From: Bacteroidota bacterium
GTDB taxonomy: Bacteria > Bacteroidota > Bacteroidia > Chitinophagales > Chitinophagaceae
Direction of reading: 5' to 3'
Assembly: GCA_947460595.1 (NCBI GenBank)
Contig: CANHGS010000016.1
Coordinates: 1 to 64,000, forward strand
DNA: 64,000 nucleotides
The notes beneath the pieces were generated by a model. That model worked only from the letters and a program-made list of their open reading frames with translations, was not told where the DNA came from and did not search any database. The position numbers were made by a program, and so were the translations under genes. Positions 28,176-36,190 of the stretch are shown in pieces (within the stretch, counting starts at the first letter, position 1; every line of letters begins with the position of its first letter).

Positions 28176-30624
28176 ATACTTGATTTTTTTGGCTTAAAAA
28201 TGTTAGGTTATAAGTTTTGGGTTGTATCAAAGTCTCTTCCTTCCTACCCTTTGCATAAAGAGGCTTGGCAATTTTTTCATTAGTATTATAAGGATTAATA
28301 GATTTTGGATTGCCTTGAATTAATTTAATTTCTTTTATTGGAACAAGAGAATTAGGAAGTCTTAAATTACAAATACCTCCCAAATTTGATTTTACTATCA
28401 ACTTAGTAACCAAGGAATTTTTCCACTCAATTTCTACTTCAAACCCACCTCTGGCTTTTAATCCTGTAATGGATCCATTTTTCCAAGCACTAGGTATGGC
28501 CGGTAAAATATCTATGGCATCATCATGACTCTGTAATAACATCTCAGCAATTCCTGCAGTCACTCCCAAATTTGCATCAATTTGAAAAACATCAGTACCC
28601 CATGTACCAATTATTGCACTAAGCATATTGGGCATACTTCCTCCAGATAATTTATAGTCAACTGGTTGAATTACTTTTTGTAAAAACTCATATGCTTTTT
28701 CACCATCATGCAACCTTGCCCATTGAGAAATGCGCCAAGCTCTACTCCAACTAGTATAATTATGGTCTCCACGCTGTTCTAGAGATCTTTTAACAGCAGC
28801 TGCCATATTAGGGGTTCTATAAAAGCTCAATTGCCCTGAAGGATAAAATCCATATAAGTGAGATATATGAGCTTGATTTTCATTTTCCGAGTCCCAATCC
28901 CAGATCCATTCTTGTAATTGACCAAATTGACCAACCTGATGTGGAACTAATTTTCTCCTAGCTACCTCAATCCTATTGAGAATTGAATCCTGTTTAATTC
29001 CAATTAGTCTTGCGGCTTTATTAGTAGCATTAAAAATATCAAATACCAGCTGGTTATCAAGTGTAGATCCATAATTAACTTTTGCTACCCGATTGATTCC
29101 TTTTGGTGCATTTTCTGGAGACATTACAGGACCTATAACCAGCCAATTGTGTTCAGGCTCTGTTACCATCATGTCTAAATAAAATTCACTGACACCTCTA
29201 ATTATGTCATAATTCTTTTTAAGAAATGCTGTATCGCCAGTAAAAAGAAAATGTTGCCAAATATGCGTGGCAAGCCACGCTCCTCCTGATGGCCAGGTAC
29301 CTACTCCAACACCGTCTATCATTCCTGTCATTCTAAATAAATCCGTATTATGATGAACCATCCATCCTCCAGATTTATACATTTTTTTAGCCGATTCTTT
29401 TCCAGTAACACTTAAATCACGCAACATATCAAATAAGGGGTATTGCATTTCAGATAAATTAGTTAGATCTGCTGCCCAATAATTCATTTCGGTATTGATA
29501 TTGATGGTGTATTTACTGTCCCAAGAAGGTCTAGCTCGGTCATTCCATAACCCTTGCAGTGTTAAAGGTTGACCACTGGGTCTAGAACCAGCAATCATTA
29601 AATATCTACCAAACTGATACGATAAAACATTCAATGACGGGTCCGATTGATAATTTTTTAATCGGTCTTTTAAAGGAAGAGATGAATAAGGAGATTCATC
29701 TAATGAAAAAGTTGATCGTTTAAAATATTGTTGATAATCTGCTACATGATTTTGCAATAGTTCATCATAAGATTTTTGTCCAGCTTTATTTAAATCAACA
29801 ATACCATCTTCAGGACTAGCAGACAAATTGTTATACTGCTTAAAATTGGTGCGCATAGATAATAAGATTGTTAGCGAATTTGCTTTATTTACAATCAAAC
29901 ATGATCCTACTTTGGTAATCCCACCACCTTCTGGAATCACTCTCAAATAACTATTCAACATTACTTTACCCTGAATACCTTCCTGATCAGGTGATACCAT
30001 GGTCATTTGAATAGTATTATTGTTATAATTTGACACTGATGCATGTTGCTTTGTATCCATAAAACAAGACCCATTAATGGATCCTGGCTTATTAGCAGTA
30101 ATTCTCATTACTAGTACTTGGTCTGGATAAGAAACAAATACTTCTCTTTGATATCTAACACCACGTAATTCAAAAATGGTTTTAGTAACGGCTGTATTTA
30201 AATCCAATGTTCTAGAATATTGACTAATTGAATCATATTCATTCATTTGAAAATAAAAATTGCCAACAGGGGCCAAAAACATTCCTTGACTGTTTTTTGA
30301 CAAGAAGTGTTTAGAAATCAATAATTCTGCCTCAGAATACTTTTTTTCAAACTGCAATTGATGAACCTTATCTATATAGAATCCTGCACTATCATTTACA
30401 TTGTTATAGGGTGATCCAGACCAAAATGTAGCTTCATTTAATTGCACTTTTTCTTCCAATGGATTGCCATAAACCATGGCTGCCATCCTTCCATTTCCTA
30501 TAGGCAAAGCTTCGCCCCAACTATTTGCTGGTGATTTACTCCATATTTGTAAACCAGATTGGGCAGTAACCGATAAGTATCCAACTAATATTAATAATGT
30601 GATTATTACTTTCAACTTGATCAT
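28159..30624 (-). CDS. GH95 family alpha-L-fucosidase/alpha-L-galactosidase
   Basis: 821 aa with a signal peptide (residues 1-21). The N-terminal beta domain has ALPIGNGRMAAMVYGNP. The catalytic set of GH95 is complete: N375 and N377 in TININTEMNYW, general acid E504 in VMSPENAP, and base-position D683 in VFQIDANLG. Spacings agree with those of the characterised Bifidobacterium enzyme AfcA. It should hydrolyse terminal alpha-1,2-linked L-fucose or alpha-L-galactose with inversion. The other GH95 at 1-1997 is a clear homologue. It lies between two GH29 genes in unit C, overlapping the downstream one by 17 bases, so fucose linkages of more than one type are probably attacked by this unit. Confidence 0.95.
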   Translation of the reverse strand: MIKLKVIITLLILVGYLSVTAQSGLQIWSKSPANSWGEALPIGNGRMAAMVYGNPLEEKVQLNEATFWSGSPYNNVNDSAGFYIDKVHQLQFEKKYSEAELLISKHFLSKNSQGMFLAPVGNFYFQMNEYDSISQYSRTLDLNTAVTKTIFELRGVRYQREVFVSYPDQVLVMRITANKPGSINGSCFMDTKQHASVSNYNNNTIQMTMVSPDQEGIQGKVMLNSYLRVIPEGGGITKVGSCLIVNKANSLTILLSMRTNFKQYNNLSASPEDGIVDLNKAGQKSYDELLQNHVADYQQYFKRSTFSLDESPYSSLPLKDRLKNYQSDPSLNVLSYQFGRYLMIAGSRPSGQPLTLQGLWNDRARPSWDSKYTININTEMNYWAADLTNLSEMQYPLFDMLRDLSVTGKESAKKMYKSGGWMVHHNTDLFRMTGMIDGVGVGTWPSGGAWLATHIWQHFLFTGDTAFLKKNYDIIRGVSEFYLDMMVTEPEHNWLVIGPVMSPENAPKGINRVAKVNYGSTLDNQLVFDIFNATNKAARLIGIKQDSILNRIEVARRKLVPHQVGQFGQLQEWIWDWDSENENQAHISHLYGFYPSGQLSFYRTPNMAAAVKRSLEQRGDHNYTSWSRAWRISQWARLHDGEKAYEFLQKVIQPVDYKLSGGSMPNMLSAIIGTWGTDVFQIDANLGVTAGIAEMLLQSHDDAIDILPAIPSAWKNGSITGLKARGGFEVEIEWKNSLVTKLIVKSNLGGICNLRLPNSLVPIKEIKLIQGNPKSINPYNTNEKIAKPLYAKGRKEETLIQPKTYNLTFLSQKNQVYEFVL

Positions 30625-30649
30625 TTTAATAATTTACTTGCGTTTATTT

Positions 30650-32077
30650 CTAATAATTCAAACAAACAACGGTAGCAAAATCATCCAAACTTGCTTTTGG
30701 CAATAAAAGCACTACTTCTTTGGATGATTGTTTGATTGTAACTTTTGATCTTGCGTTTGCCAATAAATATCCTTTCTTAATATTTGCATTAAAAGCGGGC
30801 AGAACTAATTTACCATCAGAAGGCCAATGCATAATATGTATGTATAATTTTCCGGGCTTAGTTGTACAACGCCATTCTGCAGCTTTTTCAATGAATTGCT
30901 TCTTGCCTTCTACCATTGCATATTCCCCAAATTCTGTTCCAAAAGCAGTTCTCCCACAACCATAAATTGCCTCACCATTAGTTTTTAACCATTCGCCCAT
31001 TTTTAATAACCTAGATGAGTAAGGAAAAGTAATCTCTCCTTCTGCTGTAGGACCTACATTCAATAGATAGTTACCATTTTTAGAAACAGCATCTACCAAA
31101 TTATAAAGCAATTCATTAACGGGTCTAAATGCAGTATCCCATCTTTTAAATGCCCAACTTTTATTCAAAGTCCCACATAATTCCCAAGGAGCAGATTGTG
31201 GTTCATGAAAAGCTTCATTGTCTCCACTACCATTAAAATCAGTTATTGGAAGGCCAATTGGTTTACCTAGTTTAATCCGGCTATTAATCAGGATATCAGG
31301 TACAATACTTCTTGCCATGCTAGCAATTTGTTCTGCACGCTCTTGGGTAATTTCGCCAGCAGTATCAAACCAAAGAATTGCAGGGCGATATTTTTCACAA
31401 AGCTCCCGTATTTGTGGAATTGATTTTTGATCTAGATATTTATTCATGTCCCTTTTATAGCCTGGCCATGACCAATTGTTTCCATAAGCATCTGGTTCAT
31501 TCCAATCTTGTGCATGAGAATAATAAAGGCCAAACTTAATGCCATGCTTGTCACAAGCTTCTTTCAATTCTAAAATGGGATCTCTTTTAAATGGAGTAGC
31601 ATCTACAATATTATAGGATGTAACTTTTGTGCCAAACATTGAAAATCCATCATGATGTTTAGATGTTATAACCATATATTTCATACCTGCAGATTTCATG
31701 AGCTTTACCCATTCATCCGCATTAAATTTTACAGGATTAAACTCATTTGCTAACGCACGATACTCTTCAATTGGAAGTTTACTCATTTTCAATGCCCACT
31801 CTCCACCCAATATTTTTTCTCCTTTCCAATAACCTGCCATTTTTGAATAAAGACCCCAATGCATAAACATGCCAAATTTGGCATCTCTAAACCAAGCTAT
31901 CCTTTGTTTCTCAGTTTCAGACGGATGATAGTCACCAATAGAAGGAGCTCCAAATTGGTCTAGATTAGTCATCTCACCAAATTGTACAGTTGATTCTTTA
32001 TGCTTAGATTGTTCTTGCGCAGAAAGACTACTCGCAGAATAAAGCATTGTAAAAAATAGAAATACATGATATCTCAT
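30650..32077 (-). CDS. GH29 alpha-L-fucosidase
   Basis: 475 aa with a signal peptide (residues 1-20, ending SLSAQ). Core motifs: IAWFRDAKFGMFMHWGLYS, GMKYMVITSKHHDGFSMF, PAILWFDTAGE with nucleophile D238, and SAPWELCGTLNKSWAF with candidate acid/base E299. NGNYLLNVGPTAEGEI is the conserved stretch near the end of the barrel. A short C-terminal beta-sandwich (about 375-475) follows, without a discoidin domain. It acts on terminal alpha-L-fucose. It is in unit C, 25 bases upstream of the GH95 gene start and 15 bases after the DUF5703 gene. Confidence 0.95.
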   Translation of the reverse strand: MRYHVFLFFTMLYSASSLSAQEQSKHKESTVQFGEMTNLDQFGAPSIGDYHPSETEKQRIAWFRDAKFGMFMHWGLYSKMAGYWKGEKILGGEWALKMSKLPIEEYRALANEFNPVKFNADEWVKLMKSAGMKYMVITSKHHDGFSMFGTKVTSYNIVDATPFKRDPILELKEACDKHGIKFGLYYSHAQDWNEPDAYGNNWSWPGYKRDMNKYLDQKSIPQIRELCEKYRPAILWFDTAGEITQERAEQIASMARSIVPDILINSRIKLGKPIGLPITDFNGSGDNEAFHEPQSAPWELCGTLNKSWAFKRWDTAFRPVNELLYNLVDAVSKNGNYLLNVGPTAEGEITFPYSSRLLKMGEWLKTNGEAIYGCGRTAFGTEFGEYAMVEGKKQFIEKAAEWRCTTKPGKLYIHIMHWPSDGKLVLPAFNANIKKGYLLANARSKVTIKQSSKEVVLLLPKASLDDFATVVCLNY

Positions 32078-32092
32078 AGCAAATCTTGATAT

Positions 32093-34444
32093 TTAATTTG
32101 ATGAAATTGAATATTGATTATTGACAATAATGTCCTTTCTACGATACTCTGGGGTTACTTTTAATGAAACAATTTTTCCTTTTTTTACACTTGCTTCTAC
32201 AACTGTATTTTCCGGAGCATGTAATTTGAAATCAACGTCCCATTTTGTTGGCCAAGCTGGTAACAAGTAAATCTTACCATCCCCATATGGGTCAGCGGCC
32301 ATAAGCATTTCCTGTAGTCCTACCATTCCTGAGCCACCCCAGTTATGATCTGGTACCCAATCATGTCCGGGACCAAAAAAAGCAGGAAAACGAGCTTGCG
32401 GATTGAAGTTGCCTAGCTTATCCACTATTCTTTTAGCCGTTTCATCAGTATTACCAATTGCGGCCATATTAACCACTACAGGCATCCATGAGAAATCTCT
32501 GGTTACTTTTTGAGAACGATTTTGAGGTAATAAATCCCAAGTGTTCTTTGCAATTTGTGTTGTTCCAGGTTTGGTAACAGTTTGTAAACGATAAGGCCAA
32601 GATGCATACAACTCAGGAAGTTCCCAAAGATTATACTCTTTTTCCCATTCCTTTGCTGGCAATAAAATGGGTTTCCCGTTTCGTTCTCCAACTGGCAAGT
32701 CTGGTAATACTTGATAAATATTCTTAAAATATTTTTTCTCAGTTGTAGAAACTAAATTATTAGGTAGTTTGGTTAAAGCATCGCAAATTCTTCGTAACCC
32801 AGCAATGACTTCAATTGGATTTTTAGCACCTACTAATAATTCAATTGAATTAGCAGGATAGATACTTAGTTTACCATCATCCCCAAGTTCTTTACCAGTA
32901 AGCCGTTTGGTTTCATTGCGATAAAAAGAATTGTAAAACTTAACAGTCCCTTTTATCCACTCCATATCAGCACTTATGTCTTTACCTAAAGTGGCATAAC
33001 CATGCAAAGTCATCCAAGCATTTTCCAACATCATGGCAAAAGCATATTTTAAATGCTGCGCTCCACATTGGCCTGAAGGTAAAGGCCACCATGTTAGACC
33101 CCATATTTTTATAGCTTCTGGATAGACAACACCCTCGGCTCCAAGCCCTTTGGCACGTGCAGCAGCAGACACAGCATGGTTTCTGTAAAAAGCATTTGAA
33201 GCTTCCAGCAAATCCGCATCACCAGCAAGAATAGTAGGCCATCCTAACCATCGCTGGTTCTGTGCCATAAAACTGCAAAATAGCCAATGACGTATGTCCG
33301 GAGTAGAAGGCCCCATTAAGGCTCTATTGATTTCTCCAGGGTGATTCCCTTTAATTTTTTCAAAATTATCTGTTGTAAAAATGCCACCATTAAAAAGTAG
33401 CGGCAATTTTCCATTACGGTTACAGGCAAGCATGTATCTGAATAATTGATAGTTCCTTCCAACTATCCAGGCAGAGTCTGAAGAAGCGGCTTCATTATTG
33501 ATAGTAATATAGGATCGATTCCAAAATTCATTCCATCGCTTGGCTTCTTCAATAGCATAAGATTTGAGTGATTTTTCATCCAAATAAGCTTTAGCTTCCT
33601 GAATCCATTTTTCAGGATTAATGGCTTGACCAGCGCGCAACGATGCAACAATCGTGTGATTAGCAGCTGGTTCTACCATCATTGTCCAAGACGCACCTTT
33701 CCATCTTTGCCATTCAACAGGCTTCTTACCAATGGGTTTAATGGGTTGACTGGAAACAATTGCGCCGCCAAACAAATTTCTCTCAGTTGGATTATAGACA
33801 TGATTAACTGCAAATGGTTGAATATTAAGTTCGTTTTGCAGAACAGATGGATATTTTTCGTTTTGGTGAAACCATAAAACACCTTGATTATTCATACTAA
33901 TACTATCGGCACGAAGGGTGGTAACTCTTTTACCCATATCAATGTACATGCTATCTCTTGTAATCTCTCGCCATGATCCAAAACTTATTTCAAGCGCAGT
34001 TTTGTTTTGTGTTGCCGATTCAATGATTAAATTTTCACCAGCAAACCAAAGCTTGATCTTAATTGATTCCCCATTTTTAGAACTTGCAGTAATAAAGATT
34101 GCACCTGAAGCCAAATCAAGCTCTTGTTTAAAAGAACTAAGATTTGTAAAAACTTTATTTGAAGGAGTAATGCGCAAAGCGCCTAATTTAAGCAAACGGC
34201 CATCTTCATCATAAGCCAAATTATGTGCTAAGTATAACCAAACTGAGCCTTCTTGAACCCATACATTAGCACCGGCACCAAATCTTCCAGAAAGCGGCAT
34301 AGACTCCCATGCATCTGGAGAAGGTGTATTCCAAACAACATTATATTGATTGGAAATTTTTGATTTTTGAGTTTGATTTTGGGCTAATAAATTATGAACA
34401 AAACCAAAAGAGCAAAACAAAATGAGGAAGTTCAAATATTTCAT
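32093..34444 (-). CDS. DUF5703-type protein, predicted (alpha/alpha)6 glycosidase (unit C)
   Basis: 783 aa with a signal peptide (residues 1-21, ending LLAQ). It begins QYNVVWNTPSPDAWESMPLSG and GAGANVWVQEGSVWLYLA, the DUF5703 pattern. The C-terminal block WVPDHNWGGSGMVGLQEMLM repeats the DHN motif that aligns with the catalytic Asp of GH95, followed by the beta-sandwich strand FKLHAPENTVVEASVKKGKI. A candidate acid is the Glu in LSIYPANSIELLVG, equivalent to E544 of the paralogue at 17299-19632. The two proteins are clear paralogues but not close. Activity unknown; a side-chain exo-glycosidase role is inferred from GH95-like architecture and the adjacent GH29 and GH43 genes. Confidence 0.83.
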   Translation of the reverse strand: MKYLNFLILFCSFGFVHNLLAQNQTQKSKISNQYNVVWNTPSPDAWESMPLSGRFGAGANVWVQEGSVWLYLAHNLAYDEDGRLLKLGALRITPSNKVFTNLSSFKQELDLASGAIFITASSKNGESIKIKLWFAGENLIIESATQNKTALEISFGSWREITRDSMYIDMGKRVTTLRADSISMNNQGVLWFHQNEKYPSVLQNELNIQPFAVNHVYNPTERNLFGGAIVSSQPIKPIGKKPVEWQRWKGASWTMMVEPAANHTIVASLRAGQAINPEKWIQEAKAYLDEKSLKSYAIEEAKRWNEFWNRSYITINNEAASSDSAWIVGRNYQLFRYMLACNRNGKLPLLFNGGIFTTDNFEKIKGNHPGEINRALMGPSTPDIRHWLFCSFMAQNQRWLGWPTILAGDADLLEASNAFYRNHAVSAAARAKGLGAEGVVYPEAIKIWGLTWWPLPSGQCGAQHLKYAFAMMLENAWMTLHGYATLGKDISADMEWIKGTVKFYNSFYRNETKRLTGKELGDDGKLSIYPANSIELLVGAKNPIEVIAGLRRICDALTKLPNNLVSTTEKKYFKNIYQVLPDLPVGERNGKPILLPAKEWEKEYNLWELPELYASWPYRLQTVTKPGTTQIAKNTWDLLPQNRSQKVTRDFSWMPVVVNMAAIGNTDETAKRIVDKLGNFNPQARFPAFFGPGHDWVPDHNWGGSGMVGLQEMLMAADPYGDGKIYLLPAWPTKWDVDFKLHAPENTVVEASVKKGKIVSLKVTPEYRRKDIIVNNQYSISSN

Positions 34445-34469
34445 AAAAACAAGATTCTTTAAAAATTAA

Positions 34470-36134
34470 TCAATAGGTTAAACTTGTGGCATACAAGCCA
34501 ATATATGACCCAACAAATCCTTTTGCTTTTTTTGTACTTAAGTTTGTAACATCTACATTCTCTATTAAAAGCACTTTACTACCCTTGGTTTTATAGTAAA
34601 AAGAAGCTACGCCTTCTTTTACTGAAATACTTAATGCTATTTTTTCAGTGCTATTGACTTTATTTATTTCTCTTCTAGAAACAATACTATCTTTTCCATT
34701 TACAATGCTTCTAACAATAATCATTGACTTTCCACCTTCTAGGATTTTCCCAAGCGTTAGATAATTTTTCTCATTCTGGAAATAGGCCAAACCAGCAAAT
34801 TCATTCTCTTTTGTAGGAGTGAAATCCAAGACTGTTGTAGCTTCAAAATTCTGGTGTTGCTGCCGTCTTCCAAGAAATGCAGGATTAACCAATTGACTAA
34901 GACTTTTTGGCAATAGATTTATCTCCATTTTACCATTGTTTAAATTCCACCATTGGTTATAAGGTGTTCTAACTGTATTCCAATTCAAATTCAATTTCTT
35001 AGAATTAAATTCATCCTTCCAAGTAAAATTACCCGTGTGTAATCCATTTATTGATGCTGTTGAATTAAATGAAACAACAGTTGGAACCTGCATCCCTTTT
35101 TCAAGGATTATTGGAAAACCATCTACCCATTTTACAGGAAGTATAAATGTTTCTCTACCAGTATTAAACTGTTCATCAGCATAAGGTCTTGTTCCAAGAA
35201 ATACAGTAAACCAATTTCCTTTTGAATCCTGAACCATATCAGCATGTCCTACATTGGTAATTTTATTATTTCTATTTGATGGCAGATCAATTTGGGTTAA
35301 AATAGGATTATTAGGAGAAGGACTATACGGTCCTCTTACATTTTTACTTCTAAACACAAGCTCTTTATGACCGGATAGGGTTCCACCTTCGGCAGCAAGT
35401 AAATAATAATACCCATTTACTTTAAAAATATGCGGACCTTCCAACCATCGGGGATGTGACGCAGTGTCTGAACCTCCATCCATTAATATTTGTCTTTCTT
35501 TTGAAACTTGTTCCTTTTCAAAATCAAAAGAATGAATCCAAATAACAGTATGGCCAGTCCAACGGGGTTTATCACTAGCTTGACTACTTAAAATATATCC
35601 AGCTCCGTCATCGTCAACAAAAAATGAAGGATCAATCCCTTTAACTTCTGGAAGCTTGATGGGCATACTCCAACCTTTAAAAGGATCTTTTGTTGTAACA
35701 TAATAATTTCCAATACCTCCTACAACAGTATTGATCACATAAAAGGTCTGAGTATTTTCATTATATGTGATGGAAGGTGCATAAATACCTCCAGAGATAC
35801 CAAGTCCATCTAATTTTAATTGCGAAACTTGATCTAATACATGTCCAATTTGTTTCCAGTGTATTAAATCGGTACTATGAAAAATTGGTATTCCAGGAAA
35901 ATAAGAAAAGCTTGAATTAATAAGAAAATAGTCCTTCCCTCTTTTGCAAATGCTGGGATCAGGATACATACCAGGTAAAATAGGATTATAGGTTTGATTT
36001 TTTGAATTCAATTTCTGACTAAAAAATGCATCATTACCTTTATATTCAAAATAACTGAATATAGCTTTGTTGTTTTGAGCTAGCCCAAAAAACAAAATTG
36101 TTTGAAACATAACAAATAGCGCTATTCTTTTCAC
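34470..36134 (-). CDS. GH43 glycosidase with C-terminal beta-sandwich domain (unit C)
   Basis: 554 aa with a signal peptide (residues 1-19). The propeller has base D59 (GMYPDPSICKRGKDYF), pKa modulator D168 (GIDPSFFVDDDG) and acid E232 (RWLEGPHIF). Residues about 365-554 form the concanavalin-like C-terminal domain seen in beta-xylosidase/alpha-L-arabinofuranosidase-type GH43 (WKDEFNSKKLNLNWNTVRTP, WWNLNNGKMEINLLP). It probably trims arabinose or xylose side chains. It is similar in layout to the GH43 at 45361-47046 in unit D. It lies between the DUF5703 gene and the beta-helix/PDZ gene of unit C. Confidence 0.92.
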   Translation of the reverse strand: MKRIALFVMFQTILFFGLAQNNKAIFSYFEYKGNDAFFSQKLNSKNQTYNPILPGMYPDPSICKRGKDYFLINSSFSYFPGIPIFHSTDLIHWKQIGHVLDQVSQLKLDGLGISGGIYAPSITYNENTQTFYVINTVVGGIGNYYVTTKDPFKGWSMPIKLPEVKGIDPSFFVDDDGAGYILSSQASDKPRWTGHTVIWIHSFDFEKEQVSKERQILMDGGSDTASHPRWLEGPHIFKVNGYYYLLAAEGGTLSGHKELVFRSKNVRGPYSPSPNNPILTQIDLPSNRNNKITNVGHADMVQDSKGNWFTVFLGTRPYADEQFNTGRETFILPVKWVDGFPIILEKGMQVPTVVSFNSTASINGLHTGNFTWKDEFNSKKLNLNWNTVRTPYNQWWNLNNGKMEINLLPKSLSQLVNPAFLGRRQQHQNFEATTVLDFTPTKENEFAGLAYFQNEKNYLTLGKILEGGKSMIIVRSIVNGKDSIVSRREINKVNSTEKIALSISVKEGVASFYYKTKGSKVLLIENVDVTNLSTKKAKGFVGSYIGLYATSLTY

Positions 36135-36190
36135 TAAAACTGAATATTTAATGACATGATTGTTAATTCATAAAATGAATACCATTCTAC

